Below, piece by piece: positions 26,798 to 36,521 of a DNA stretch of 64,000 bases. The notes beneath the pieces are model-generated. The model saw only the letters and a list, made by a program, of their open reading frames with translations, ran no database searches and was not told the DNA's origin. Each line of letters opens with the position of its first letter. The stretch's first letter is position 1. Source of the stretch: Gimesia aquarii (GTDB taxonomy: Bacteria > Planctomycetota > Planctomycetia > Planctomycetales > Planctomycetaceae); assembly GCF_007748195.1 (NCBI RefSeq), contig NZ_CP037920.1, forward strand, positions 2,171,501 through 2,235,500, in the 5' to 3' direction. The translations under genes and the position numbers were made by a program.

Positions 26798-27250
26798 ATG
26801 TACCAACCTCTCACCATCATTCTAATGTTGCTTTCGATGCTGACACATACCCTACTGGGGTGTGGATGGCATCATGCGCACGAGTGTCATGCGGGACAAC
26901 AGAGCTCCTGCCAGTCTGTCGCATTATGTGAACATTCAGAATTAGAACACGTTCATCACGACCATGAGCATGCCGCAGATCATCAAGAAACTAATGGTAC
27001 GACGGATGAGGCTCCCACCAGCCCGGAATCGGATCCCTGTCAGGAAGGTCGCTGTTCTTATTTAGCATCAGCGCCTGCTAAAGTTCTTGAAGAAGCTCCT
27101 CAAATGGTGGACCTGTTACCTCCCACGGATCTTTTATGCTCCTCTCAGGAGAAACAGTACATTCATTCTATGCTCGAGATCAGCGCTCTTTCTTCATTCA
27201 CAGCGCCGGGAGTGCGCGCGCAGGCGCAAACCACAGTCTGGTTATTATAG
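26798..27250 (+). CDS. His/Cys-rich exported protein, probable lipoprotein
   Basis: A 150-residue protein with a hydrophobic N-terminus ending in a lipobox-like LLGC (about residues 19-22). The mature part opens with clustered metal ligands (CGWHHAHECHAG, then HSELEHVHHDHEHAADHQ) and contains further cysteine pairs. I know no named family, but it fits a periplasmic metal-binding or sensing role. The ATG follows AAGGG at good spacing and the gene lies directly behind the cassette promoter, ahead of the RND adaptor and pump. The C-terminal half has few recognisable features. It may buffer Cu, Zn, Co or Ni. Confidence 0.7.
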   Translation: MYQPLTIILMLLSMLTHTLLGCGWHHAHECHAGQQSSCQSVALCEHSELEHVHHDHEHAADHQETNGTTDEAPTSPESDPCQEGRCSYLASAPAKVLEEAPQMVDLLPPTDLLCSSQEKQYIHSMLEISALSSFTAPGVRAQAQTTVWLL

Positions 27251-27401
27251 AGCCTCTCTTCTCTGATCTTCATATTGGTTGAATGTTGCGCTGGTATTGT
27301 ACTTATCAAGGCGCAAGCCCTTTTCAACCAGATCCTGATCTTTACGATTCCCATGACACACTTTTTTATTCAAAGTATGCGCTGTCTGATTGAGGCCTGA
27401 T

Positions 27402-28880
27402 ATGAATAATTCAACGCTAACACAAAATTGGAAATGGATTCTGTCTCTGGTTGTCCTGATTCCAGTGGGGTTTCTGTTATGGAATTCTCAGCAGCAGTGG
27501 TTACCCGCAATAAAAAACGGGTTAGAAAATAACCAAACGAAAAATGAGAAATCAGCAGAAAATCATGCAGATGAAGATTCGCATGACCATGATCATCCAG
27601 GACATGACGAAACCAGCTCGCTGGAATTATCTGATCAGGCTCGAAAGAATATTGGGCTGACCTCAGACAAACTGATTCCAGTGAAACTGCAATCTTTCAC
27701 ACGGACGATTTCAATTCCTGCGATTGTGGTAGAACGCCCAGGAAAAACCAGAGTTACCATTGTAGCTCCCATGACAGGAATCGTAACGAATGTGAATGTG
27801 ATTGCGGGTGAAGCCGTTCAACCTGGTCGCGAACTCTTCAAAATTCGATTGACGCATGAAGACCTGGTGCAAGCACAGACGGCTTTTCTCAAGACACTCG
27901 GCGAACTTGATGTGGAAAACAAGGAAATTGTTCGGATTCGGAAAATCACGAATCAGGGAGTGATCGCTGGTAAAGTATTACTCGAACGAGAATACGCGAA
28001 AGAAAAACTGGAAGCCATCTTAAAAGCACAAAGGGAAGCGTTGCTGTTACACGGATTTAGTAATGCACAAGTTGATCAAATTGTGAAAACACGACATCTG
28101 ATCAAATCCCATCAGATTTACGTCCCTATTTTGCATGATCAATCCGGCGAAGTACAACTTCCTAATCAGGAGATTCGACGAATCTCGGTGAATCCTCTCT
28201 CAAAGAAAGATCAATCGTCTGTGTCGACAAAGTCACAATTCATTGTACAAGCATTGAATGTCAGTAAAGGTGATTTTGTTCAGGCGGGTGATACGCTGTG
28301 TGTTTTAGCTGACTACAGTGATTTGTATCTCAAAGGACAGGCGTTTGAGCAAGAAGAGTCTGAGTTGACCCGTTGTATGGTCAATCAATGGTCGGTAGAA
28401 GCAATCCAGGAAGGGAAAGACAAAGAGAAAAAACAGATCAACAATCTCAAAATCAGGTATCTTGACAATCAAATCGAAACCGATGCACGCACATTTTCTG
28501 TATTTGTCAATCTTCCTAATCAGATAGAGCATGAAAATATCAGAGACAACGGAAACCGTTTTATCACATGGCAATTCAAGCCAGGTCAACGAATGCAATT
28601 ACGAGTTCCTGTTGAAGAATGGAAGAAACAAATTGTATTACCGGTTGAAGCTATTGCCAACGAAGGGGCTGAACATTTTGTGTTTCAAGAAAATGGAGAT
28701 CACTTTGATCGACGTCCGGTACATATTCTCTATCAGGATCAATTGTGGGCTGTGATTCAGAATGATGGTTCTATTTTTCCGGGTGATAAAATCGCGCTCG
28801 CTGGTGCACATCAACTGCAAATGGCTTTGAAAAATAAAGCTGGTGGCGGTGCTGACCCGCATGCCGGGCATTCTCATTAA
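27402..28880 (+). CDS. Efflux RND periplasmic adaptor (CusB/CzcB-like)
   Basis: A 493-residue membrane-fusion protein bridging the RND pump to an outer-membrane channel. An N-terminal hydrophobic anchor (about 10-27) is followed by a His/Asp-rich stretch (HADEDSHDHDHPGHDE). The half-motifs of the lipoyl domain come next (VVAPMTGIVTNVNVIAGEAVQPG and later VSKGDFVQAGDTLCVLAD). A helical hairpin (about 150-210) and beta-barrel and membrane-proximal domains complete the protein. The C-terminus ends AGGGADPHAGHSH, again His-rich. ATG 27402 has GAGG 6 bases upstream; the longer TTG start at 27390 is less likely. Substrate metal not fixed. Confidence 0.88.
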   Translation: MNNSTLTQNWKWILSLVVLIPVGFLLWNSQQQWLPAIKNGLENNQTKNEKSAENHADEDSHDHDHPGHDETSSLELSDQARKNIGLTSDKLIPVKLQSFTRTISIPAIVVERPGKTRVTIVAPMTGIVTNVNVIAGEAVQPGRELFKIRLTHEDLVQAQTAFLKTLGELDVENKEIVRIRKITNQGVIAGKVLLEREYAKEKLEAILKAQREALLLHGFSNAQVDQIVKTRHLIKSHQIYVPILHDQSGEVQLPNQEIRRISVNPLSKKDQSSVSTKSQFIVQALNVSKGDFVQAGDTLCVLADYSDLYLKGQAFEQEESELTRCMVNQWSVEAIQEGKDKEKKQINNLKIRYLDNQIETDARTFSVFVNLPNQIEHENIRDNGNRFITWQFKPGQRMQLRVPVEEWKKQIVLPVEAIANEGAEHFVFQENGDHFDRRPVHILYQDQLWAVIQNDGSIFPGDKIALAGAHQLQMALKNKAGGGADPHAGHSH

Positions 28881-28951
28881 TCAAAAATCAAACAATACTT
28901 CTGTGCTGGTGATCCATTTTTGAAATTTCTTCCCAAGTCCGGAATAGAAAT

Positions 28952-31900
28952 ATGTTGAATGCAATTATTCGATTCTCACTGAAACAGCGTCATTTGACGC
29001 TTGCCTTTTCGCTATTCCTGATTGGTTTTGGAATCTGGCAGGCGTTAAGCATGGGGATCGACGTCTTCCCTAATCTGAATCGTCCGCGTGTTGTGGTGAT
29101 GACAGAAGCGCCGGGTATGGCTCCTGAAGAAGTGGAAGCGTTAATTACGTTTCCGCTGGAGACCACATTGAATGGTGCAACCGGAGTTCAAACGGTTCGC
29201 AGTTCTTCTGGTGTTGGCATTTCTATCATTTATGTCGAATTTGAATGGGGAACCGACATTTACAATGACCGGCAAGTTGTCAATGAACGTTTGCAAATTG
29301 TCACCGAACAATTACCTGATGGTATTAAACCTCAGCTGGCTCCGATTTCGTCAATCATGGGACAAATCATGATGATCGGAATGTGGAGCGAGGATGAGAA
29401 AACTTCGCCTTTGGAAGTCCGTACTTTGGCGGACTGGGTAGTGCGACAGCGACTGTTGACGATTCCTGGTGTATCTCAAGTATTTACAATGGGAGGTGGT
29501 CGCAAGCAATTTCAAGTGCTTATCAATCCGGAAGCATTAGTGAAATACGGAATCACTTTGCATGATGTTAGGCAGGCTTGTGAACAGAGTAATGAGAACG
29601 CGACAGGCGGCTATCTGGATGAGCAAGGTCCCAATGAGTTTCTGGTGCGCGCACTGGGACGAATTCAGACGCTAAAAGATCTGGAAAAAGTTGTGATTGC
29701 AACGCGCAAGGGGCGTCCGATTTTACTTTCTCAGGTTGCAAAAGTCAGAGAAGGAGCTCAGGTCAAGCGGGGGGATAGCTCTGCGTTCGTCAAACAGGAA
29801 GATGGCACCTTTGCTGGCGGACCAGCTGTAGTGCTGACGGTAAATAAACAACCTGACGCTGATACACGACGCGTTGCCCAGGATGTGTTACGGGCTTTGA
29901 AAGAATTAAAACCGTCTTTGCCTGCTGATATTCGCATTCAGCCGGAACTCTATTCGCAGAAATCATTTATCGATCGTTCGATTGAGAATGTAATCGACGC
30001 TCTGGTGGATGGGGGAATTCTGGTCGTCATTATTCTGTTTCTATTCTTAATGAATTTTCGAACTACATTCATCACATTGACCGCCATTCCGCTTTCTATC
30101 GCGATTACGGCGATCATATTTTCCGTCTTTGGATTTTCGATTAATACAATGACGCTAGGAGGACTAGCAGTTGCTATTGGTGAGCTCGTGGATGATGCGA
30201 TTGTTGATGTGGAAAATATCTTTCGCAGACTACAGGAAAATCGTTTTCAGGAGAATCCGAAACCACCCCTGCTGATTGTGTTCCAGGCAAGTTGTGAAAT
30301 TCGAAATTCAATTGTATTTGGTACCGTGATTGTAGTTTTAGTGTTTTTACCTCTGTTTGCTCTATCCGGGATGGAAGGCCGTTTGTTTGCTCCCTTAGGC
30401 GTTGCCTATATTGTTTCGATTCTTTCTTCACTTGTAGTTTCACTCACATTAACGCCCGTACTTTCGTATTGGTTACTTGGCAAAAAGTTTGGTTCTCCGA
30501 TCAATTCTGATTCTCTCCAAATAGACCAGGCTCATCCGAAAGATGGACCTCTGTTGCGTTTATTAAAATGGATTGCAGGTTTTGTAATCAGTTTCAGCAT
30601 TCGTTTTGCTAAACCGCTGTTGTTGGCAGGAATCGTTTGTGTTTTTGTTGCCTCTTTACTGCTTGCTCAGCTGGAACGAGATTTTTTGCCTCCTTTTAAT
30701 GAAGGAGTTGTGCAGCTGAACGTCGTTTTGCCTCCAGGGACATCGTTACGAAAATCGAACGAAATTTCAGAAACCGTTATGGATCGGCTGAAAAAAATTG
30801 AAGGTGTTGCTGCTTTCTCCCGGAGAACGGGGCGTGCGGAACTTGATGAACACGCAGAAGGTGTGAATATTTCAGAATTCATCATCACTTTTGATCCGAA
30901 GTCGGATCGCAGTCGCGAAGTGGTTCTTGATGATATTCGTACTTCAATGGAAAACATTCCAGGAATTGTGATTTCTGTCGAGCAACCATTGGCGCATCTC
31001 ATTTCACATATGATTTCAGGAGTGAAAGCTCAAGTTGGTATCAAAATCTATGGCGAAGATCTTACGGTCTTGCGTAACACAGCCAGTGAAATGGCGGCAA
31101 ATATGAGATCCGTACCGGGGGTGACTGATGTGCTTGTGGAACCGCAGGTTGAAATTCCTCAGCTTCAAATTAAATTGAATCGAGACAAGTTGGAACTGTA
31201 TGGCTTAACCAGTGCGTATGTGAATGAATATATCGAAACAGCGATGAATGGTTTAGTCGTTTCTCAAGTATTGCAAGGTCAGCGTACCTTCGATTTGTTA
31301 ATTCGCATGGATGAGAAATACCGCGAAGACCTACAGAAACTGAAACGACTTTCGATAGAGTTACCAGATGGTAGCACAACGCCTCTGTCTTCTGTCGCAG
31401 ATATTTCGTTTTCTTCAGGGCCTAATACGATCAACCGTGAGAAGGTGCAAAAACGAATTATTGTGCAATGTAATGTGAGTGGTCGCGGTCTGGTTGATGT
31501 CGTTAAGGACATTCAAGCAAAAGAAGTTCCGATCATTGAAGCATTGCCGGCTGGTTATTTTGTGGAATACAGCGGTCAATTTGAGAGTCAGCAAACAGCA
31601 TCCCGTATGATCTCAGCGCTCTTTCTGGTATCGATGCTGGGGGTTTTTCTAGTTCTGTTTACGATGTTCCGTTCCGTGAATTTTTCGTTTCAGGTGATGG
31701 CAGCGCTACCAATGGCCTTTATTGGTTCCGTTATTGCGCTGGTCATCACGGGTCAAACACTTACAATCGCGGCGATGGTGGGATTTATTTCTCTGGGAGG
31801 AATTGCATCCCGTAACGGAATTCTCTTGTTAAATCATTATTTGCATCTGGTGAAGTATGAAGGCGAAACCTGGACGCGTGAGATGATTGCCAGAGCCGGT

Positions 31901-32176
31901 CAAGAGCGACTGGCGCCCGTACTCATGACGGCACTCACCTCAGGAATTGGTTTGGTTCCGTTGGCATTATCGCAAGGGGAAGCGGGGAAAGAGATATTGT
32001 ACCCGGTGGCAACCGTGATCATTGGAGGTTTACTCAGTAGTACGATTCTGGAATTTTTTATTCGTCCGGCGTTGTTCTGGACTTTTGGACGAGGAGCGGG
32101 AGCCAAAATTGTAGCCCAAAGTGCGGATGATATTCCATTGATAGAAGAACAGGAAGAAGTTCTCACATCTGCTTAG
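28952..32176 (+). CDS. Heavy-metal efflux RND permease (CusA/CzcA-like)
   Basis: A 1074-residue inner-membrane proton-driven pump with the RND pattern of one N-terminal span, a periplasmic loop, six spans, a second loop and six spans. The proton-relay segment in TM4 is AIGELVDDAIVDVENIFRR (about residues 406-424), with adjacent aspartates typical of HME-RND transporters. It has the family N-terminus ALSMGIDVFPNLNRPRVVV. The segment is close to Czc/Cus-like pumps but does not let me choose monovalent or divalent metal. It follows the adaptor by 71 bases and is followed by a His-rich lipoprotein. No outer-membrane factor is present in the window. Confidence 0.92.
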   Translation: MLNAIIRFSLKQRHLTLAFSLFLIGFGIWQALSMGIDVFPNLNRPRVVVMTEAPGMAPEEVEALITFPLETTLNGATGVQTVRSSSGVGISIIYVEFEWGTDIYNDRQVVNERLQIVTEQLPDGIKPQLAPISSIMGQIMMIGMWSEDEKTSPLEVRTLADWVVRQRLLTIPGVSQVFTMGGGRKQFQVLINPEALVKYGITLHDVRQACEQSNENATGGYLDEQGPNEFLVRALGRIQTLKDLEKVVIATRKGRPILLSQVAKVREGAQVKRGDSSAFVKQEDGTFAGGPAVVLTVNKQPDADTRRVAQDVLRALKELKPSLPADIRIQPELYSQKSFIDRSIENVIDALVDGGILVVIILFLFLMNFRTTFITLTAIPLSIAITAIIFSVFGFSINTMTLGGLAVAIGELVDDAIVDVENIFRRLQENRFQENPKPPLLIVFQASCEIRNSIVFGTVIVVLVFLPLFALSGMEGRLFAPLGVAYIVSILSSLVVSLTLTPVLSYWLLGKKFGSPINSDSLQIDQAHPKDGPLLRLLKWIAGFVISFSIRFAKPLLLAGIVCVFVASLLLAQLERDFLPPFNEGVVQLNVVLPPGTSLRKSNEISETVMDRLKKIEGVAAFSRRTGRAELDEHAEGVNISEFIITFDPKSDRSREVVLDDIRTSMENIPGIVISVEQPLAHLISHMISGVKAQVGIKIYGEDLTVLRNTASEMAANMRSVPGVTDVLVEPQVEIPQLQIKLNRDKLELYGLTSAYVNEYIETAMNGLVVSQVLQGQRTFDLLIRMDEKYREDLQKLKRLSIELPDGSTTPLSSVADISFSSGPNTINREKVQKRIIVQCNVSGRGLVDVVKDIQAKEVPIIEALPAGYFVEYSGQFESQQTASRMISALFLVSMLGVFLVLFTMFRSVNFSFQVMAALPMAFIGSVIALVITGQTLTIAAMVGFISLGGIASRNGILLLNHYLHLVKYEGETWTREMIARAGQERLAPVLMTALTSGIGLVPLALSQGEAGKEILYPVATVIIGGLLSSTILEFFIRPALFWTFGRGAGAKIVAQSADDIPLIEEQEEVLTSA

Positions 32177-32259
32177 CAGGAAGCATACTGACCATAATAT
32201 ACAAAGAGTTTTATGACAAACAAAAACGAAATTACATTTTTGAAAAAAGGATTTGACTG

Positions 32260-32790
32260 ATGAAAAATAAATTTGCAGCTCTCTCAATTGTGCTACTTAC
32301 TCTGGTGAATCTTACGTTGGCAGGTTGCAATACCAACATAGATCAAGGGAAAACATTTGATGAAGCGGCGCCAGAAGACGTGACAATGAAAGAGGACGAT
32401 CACGGGCACGATCATCCCAGTGAGGGACCACATCACGGTTCTTTGATTGAATTAGGAAAGGAAGCCTACCATGCTGAGTTGGTGCACGATGAAAAAAATG
32501 GTTCTGTCACGATTTATATTTTAGATGGCACTGCCAAAAAGAGTGTATCTATTAAAGCCGAAAGGCTTTTAATCAATGCTAAGCATGATGGCAAAGGGCA
32601 ACAGTTTACTCTAGCTGCTTCTCCAGAGTCGACAGATCCTGAGGGGCAATCTTCTCGGTTCAGCACGCAAGAGAAAGCCCTCGAAAAACTTTTACATGAA
32701 GACGATGCGACGGCACGACTCGTGTTAGAAATCGATGGTAAGTCTTATAACGGAGAAATTCATGCACACGATCATGACCATGATCACTAG
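32260..32790 (+). CDS. His-rich lipoprotein of the efflux cassette
   Basis: A 176-residue exported protein with a signal peptide ending in the lipobox LAGC (about residues 20-23). Histidine clusters lie at both ends of the mature part (DDHGHDHPSEGPHHGS near 45-60 and HAHDHDHDH at the C-terminus). The middle resembles small beta-rich domains. It likely binds the pump's metal in the periplasm. It lies 83 bases after the permease and is the last gene before a strong terminator. Confidence 0.75.
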   Translation: MKNKFAALSIVLLTLVNLTLAGCNTNIDQGKTFDEAAPEDVTMKEDDHGHDHPSEGPHHGSLIELGKEAYHAELVHDEKNGSVTIYILDGTAKKSVSIKAERLLINAKHDGKGQQFTLAASPESTDPEGQSSRFSTQEKALEKLLHEDDATARLVLEIDGKSYNGEIHAHDHDHDH

Positions 32791-32819
32791 CCGGTTGATT
32801 TAGAAAGAATACGGAAGGT

Positions 32820-32855
32820 AATGCCGTTCAATCCTGGTTGAGCGGCATTTTTTAT
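32820..32855 (+). terminator. Intrinsic terminator of the efflux cassette
   Basis: A 12-bp stem with one G-U pair (32820-32831 with 32838-32849) closes a 6-base loop and is followed by a run of six T residues and TATT. It lies 30 bases after the His-rich lipoprotein stop. Confidence 0.85.
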
Positions 32856-33027
32856 TAGTTGATCATCGATTCAGGGTGAAGGCTTTCTTTTTAAAATAAT
32901 TCGCAAATATACGATTTTAGCTGCACGGAATGTCGTGTTCTTCCCACAAATAGTGCTGACAATAGAGACAAACAGGCCTGTAATTTTACTCATTTCAAAC
33001 AAATCGAACCTCATGGAGATAAATTTA

Positions 33028-33462
33028 ATGTATCGTTTATTTGCTTTATGTTTTGCTGTGGGCCTGATGTTTTTAACTGATACTGCGTTTGCTGATACCT
33101 CACCTGAAGATCTTGCTTCCCGTTGTGTCAGCAAAGTCAATGGTATTGTTGATCGTTGTCAGAATGCGGCAGCTGAAGAAACGGTAGAGTGCGTCAGAAA
33201 AATCCGTCAATTGTTGGCTGCGGGACGAGAAGATGCGGCTCACGATGTGGCTCGGAAATGTATTCGGTCCGCGACTACACGCACAGAAAACTGTGCGAAA
33301 CGTGTGAATCGAATTTGTAATGCTTGTATTGATGAACTATTGGAACTGGGGGTACCACAACTTGCTCGCCGACTCAATAACGTTTGTGAAGATGCCATTT
33401 CGGATTTACGTACTACTTTGCAACGCGAGAAAAATGCGATACGAATTGCGTTAGGAGGCTAA
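33028..33462 (+). CDS. Exported Cys-rich helical protein
   Basis: From ATG 33028 (GGAG 9 bases upstream) the product has 144 residues and a clear signal peptide (MYRLFALCFAVGLMFLTDTAFA). The mature part is alpha-helical and has eight cysteines. The helical hairpin at about 60-83 (CVRKIRQLLAAGREDAAHDV) is echoed by a second at about 100-120 (CIDELLELGVPQLARRLNNV), so it looks like repeated disulfide-stapled helices. I do not know the family. It is a single gene between the efflux-cassette terminator and its own terminator. The ATG at 33013 is a possible alternative start. Confidence 0.7.
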   Translation: MYRLFALCFAVGLMFLTDTAFADTSPEDLASRCVSKVNGIVDRCQNAAAEETVECVRKIRQLLAAGREDAAHDVARKCIRSATTRTENCAKRVNRICNACIDELLELGVPQLARRLNNVCEDAISDLRTTLQREKNAIRIALGG

Positions 33463-33491
33463 GCGAAGAGATACAATTTCTTGTGAATCGT

Positions 33492-33533
33492 CCGTGAACC
33501 ACATATGATGAATAATGTGGTTCACGGTTTTTA
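33492..33533 (+). terminator. Intrinsic terminator after the Cys-rich gene
   Basis: A perfect 13-bp stem (33492-33504 with 33515-33527) with a 10-base loop is followed by TTTTTATT. It lies 29 bases after the stop and separates this gene from the sigma factor gene. Confidence 0.88.
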
Positions 33534-33606
33534 TTCATTTCAATTTTGGAACTCAGATAGATTTGAAGAATTTTGCTGTTTTGATGGCAAATGAAAAAAT
33601 CACTTT

Positions 33607-34368
33607 ATGACATCAACTGATTTTCCTCTTTTAAACGATCCACCCAGTGATGTGCCAGTCAGGCAAGCGTCGAAGGAACGTCGAAGCGTCAGGCAGCAAG
33701 AGGCCATTGGAAATCAGCAAGTGCCTCAGAAGAAAGTAAATAAAAACGCACAATCCGAAGCTCATTCCGAATCAGTTATTCAGGAAGAGCATCATTTTAT
33801 CTTGCAATTACTCAAGCGTGATCCGTGTGCCTGGCGCGATTTTGTGAGCCGCTATGATAAGCTGATTATAAGTCGAATTCTTTCTACCTGTCGTGAGTTT
33901 GGAATGAATCCGCTACCAGATCTCGTTGAAGATTGTGGAGCGGAAGTCATGGCGGCGTTGTTTCAAGGTGATATGCGGGGACTGCGTCAGTTTCAAGGAC
34001 GCAGTAAACTATCCACCTGGCTGGGAGTGATTACGCGACGGACGACATTGAATTTTTTGCGTCATCATCAGCAGACTGCAAAGAAAATACAGCCGAATGA
34101 CAGTCAATTTGATATTGCTACGATTCCTGATAAGCCTTTGCAGGAGACTCATCCAGTTGAGGCAGATGAGCGTGTGCAAATTCAGAGTTGTATGAATCAA
34201 TTGAAGCAAACAGATCGTCAGGTTTTAGTGTTGTACTTTGATCAGAAGTTGAGTTATGCGGAGATTGGCCAGGTGCTTGGGATTTCAGAAAATGCAGTTG
34301 GTCCTAAACTGCATCGTGCACAACAAAGATTGAAAAAGTTAGTGAGAACAAGAAACAAACAGATATGA
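33607..34368 (+). CDS. ECF-type RNA polymerase sigma factor
   Basis: A 253-residue sigma-70-family factor. After a variable N-terminal tail (about 1-60), region 2 occupies about 70-150 (WRDFVSRYDKLIISRIL, then QGRSKLSTWLGVITRRTTLNFLR). Region 4 follows at about 195-248 (QTDRQVLVLYFDQKLSYAEI, then GQVLGISENAVGPKLHRAQQRL). It should direct RNA polymerase to a small regulon. The stop overlaps the start of the next gene in ATGA (34365-34368). That gene codes for a membrane FecR-like protein, probably its anti-sigma or sensor partner. Confidence 0.9.
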   Translation: MTSTDFPLLNDPPSDVPVRQASKERRSVRQQEAIGNQQVPQKKVNKNAQSEAHSESVIQEEHHFILQLLKRDPCAWRDFVSRYDKLIISRILSTCREFGMNPLPDLVEDCGAEVMAALFQGDMRGLRQFQGRSKLSTWLGVITRRTTLNFLRHHQQTAKKIQPNDSQFDIATIPDKPLQETHPVEADERVQIQSCMNQLKQTDRQVLVLYFDQKLSYAEIGQVLGISENAVGPKLHRAQQRLKKLVRTRNKQI

Positions 34369-36521
34369 ATCAGCAAAACACTCACATCCTGACATTAATC
34401 AAGCTACTGGAAGGCCACCTTTCCGTAGCAGAAGGGATGTCAGTGCGTGAACAATTGGCTTCCGATTCTGTTTTATTGCAACATTGGAAAACGCTTTCGA
34501 GTCTTTATAAAAAACCAATGTCTCCCACAGGGTCTTCGGAAACAGAATTTGATTTAGTTGATTCTGAACTCGTTGCCGCATTTGTAGAAGAAAGAATGAG
34601 TTTTGAAGAACAGCACTCATTCGAATCATCTTGTTGGAATGATACAGCGGTTCTCCGTGAAGTGATTTCAGCATATCAGTCAGCACATTTAGACTCTACT
34701 TATCCTGACATTACAAACAAGTTTTCAAAGCATTCTTTGCAGGCTTCAAAACGTATGCTTGATTTTGCTTTGGAGCAATGTAATCACATTGATTTCGAAC
34801 ATCCTGACGGGGACTATTTACAGGAAATAGAAACACCTCAGCAGTCGGTTCAGAATTTAGCTTTAATTGATCCTGTCGAACTTGAAGTAAAAGAGGAATT
34901 TATAAATGCACCTCAGCGATATCCACATTCAAAACGTCGCTTTCAAATAGAATATGTGAAGCTAAAGCCAAGTCAACGCTGGCTCTATGTGGTTGTGGCT
35001 ATTGTAGTGGTTGTCATTGCTCTTCCAGCATATTTGCTATTTGTTGATCACGACGAGAGCACGTCAATTACTAAGAACCCTACTCCCGAAAATTCCGTTC
35101 CTGTACGAGATCATCGCTCTCTTAGCACAGATCAAAATCCTAACCTTGTACCAGTCCCTGAGCCGACTCCTCAACTGACAAAAGGTCCTGAAACAAAGAA
35201 ATCCCTTGACTCTCCACAAAATTCACCAGACTCAATTGTCAAAACTCCTTCAATGGACAAGGAAGACATCGAAGAACCGATCATGGCAAGAAAATATTTG
35301 CCTGATGAGACGATTGTTAAAGTTGATTTGCAAGTTGCCTGGACCCGACTTGCTGGTATTTCCGGTTATCGAACCGATGCCACCTTACCCTGGAAAGGAA
35401 TTCTGTCTGGTGTTTCTAAAAAAAACCAGAATACACAAAAAGGTGTTTTAAACGTGGTTGATGCTAATAAGAAGTTCATGGTACGCACATTGCCATTCAG
35501 CTGGCTACAAGGGAAAGTGGAACTGAGATCAAATGAATCAGTGGCTAATCATTCAAGCCGGGAGATTGTAGCAGACGCCAATTCGGAAATTCAGCTAGCC
35601 ATTCAAGGAGTTCGGCAACCGAATACAGCAAATCAATCTGATAACGAATCTGGTCCAATGCGCGCGTTGATTGATTTGGAATTACACTCTGGCAAAGTTG
35701 CTTTCACACAACTTCAAGCAGGTGATACATTGCGATACCGAGAGGGGCAACTGGAATGGACCGTTCAAGCCAAACAAGAAGGTACTTCGTTCGGACTCAT
35801 TCAAAGCGACGAGCATGGTAAAGATTTAATTATTTTCTCAGGAGAAGTTCATGTTATATCGGTTTCAGAACAGCAAGAGATTCTATTGAAGGCAGACCAG
35901 ATGGTTGTATTGAGCGGTCAGGGTTTTAGTACACCTTCAAAAGCGACACAAAAACAGCGTTGGCTGAAAGGTCCAGTAAAATCATTGAGGTTAAGTAAAG
36001 CGTTTATCGAACGCATGAATCAAAGTGATGATCTAATGACAGCACTCTTATCTGCTTCTCCGATTGGATCTGGTAGCAACATTCTGATTAGTACCAATCT
36101 CGGTTTCTCACTTGATCCGATTGATTCGGTTCCTCGGGCAGCATTTTCAAAGTCAGAAGTTCAACGGGTTGCAGCCATCAATTGGTTAGTTGCTGCGCAA
36201 GATAATCAGACGACGCGGACAGTCTGGAATAAAATTGGTATGACTGGTAATGTTACTCAATCAACGCTTTCAGTGCGTACCTGGTTTCGAGTTGCACAGG
36301 GGAAAGCCCCAAGAGACCAAAAGTTTTTGCGAGAGCTTTCTACAGGTTTAGAGGCGACTCAGCCTCTATTCGTACGGCAATGTTCGATTTATTTTCTACG
36401 ACAGATCACTCGACAACGTCTTGCAGAATATGATCCGAACCGACCAACCAAAGCGGCCATTAACAGCGTTCGACAGAAAGCCCGCCGCGCAACTGGTAAC
36501 AACAATCGGCGTCGGCCATGA
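34365..36521 (+). CDS. FecR-like membrane protein, probable anti-sigma partner
   Basis: A 718-residue single-pass protein. The cytoplasmic part is about 1-205, one TM span lies at about 206-227, then comes a Pro/Thr/Asn-rich linker, and the rest is extracytoplasmic. The large outer part contains a beta-rich region (about 350-520) resembling FecR-type domains (QLAIQGVRQP, RYREGQLEWTVQAKQEG, IFSGEVHVISVS). The N-terminal portion has no clear zinc-binding anti-sigma motif. Its 4-base overlap with the ECF sigma gene suggests it controls that sigma factor in response to an envelope signal, which is inference. The C-terminal 150 residues are helical. Confidence 0.7.
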   Translation: MNQQNTHILTLIKLLEGHLSVAEGMSVREQLASDSVLLQHWKTLSSLYKKPMSPTGSSETEFDLVDSELVAAFVEERMSFEEQHSFESSCWNDTAVLREVISAYQSAHLDSTYPDITNKFSKHSLQASKRMLDFALEQCNHIDFEHPDGDYLQEIETPQQSVQNLALIDPVELEVKEEFINAPQRYPHSKRRFQIEYVKLKPSQRWLYVVVAIVVVVIALPAYLLFVDHDESTSITKNPTPENSVPVRDHRSLSTDQNPNLVPVPEPTPQLTKGPETKKSLDSPQNSPDSIVKTPSMDKEDIEEPIMARKYLPDETIVKVDLQVAWTRLAGISGYRTDATLPWKGILSGVSKKNQNTQKGVLNVVDANKKFMVRTLPFSWLQGKVELRSNESVANHSSREIVADANSEIQLAIQGVRQPNTANQSDNESGPMRALIDLELHSGKVAFTQLQAGDTLRYREGQLEWTVQAKQEGTSFGLIQSDEHGKDLIIFSGEVHVISVSEQQEILLKADQMVVLSGQGFSTPSKATQKQRWLKGPVKSLRLSKAFIERMNQSDDLMTALLSASPIGSGSNILISTNLGFSLDPIDSVPRAAFSKSEVQRVAAINWLVAAQDNQTTRTVWNKIGMTGNVTQSTLSVRTWFRVAQGKAPRDQKFLRELSTGLEATQPLFVRQCSIYFLRQITRQRLAEYDPNRPTKAAINSVRQKARRATGNNNRRRP

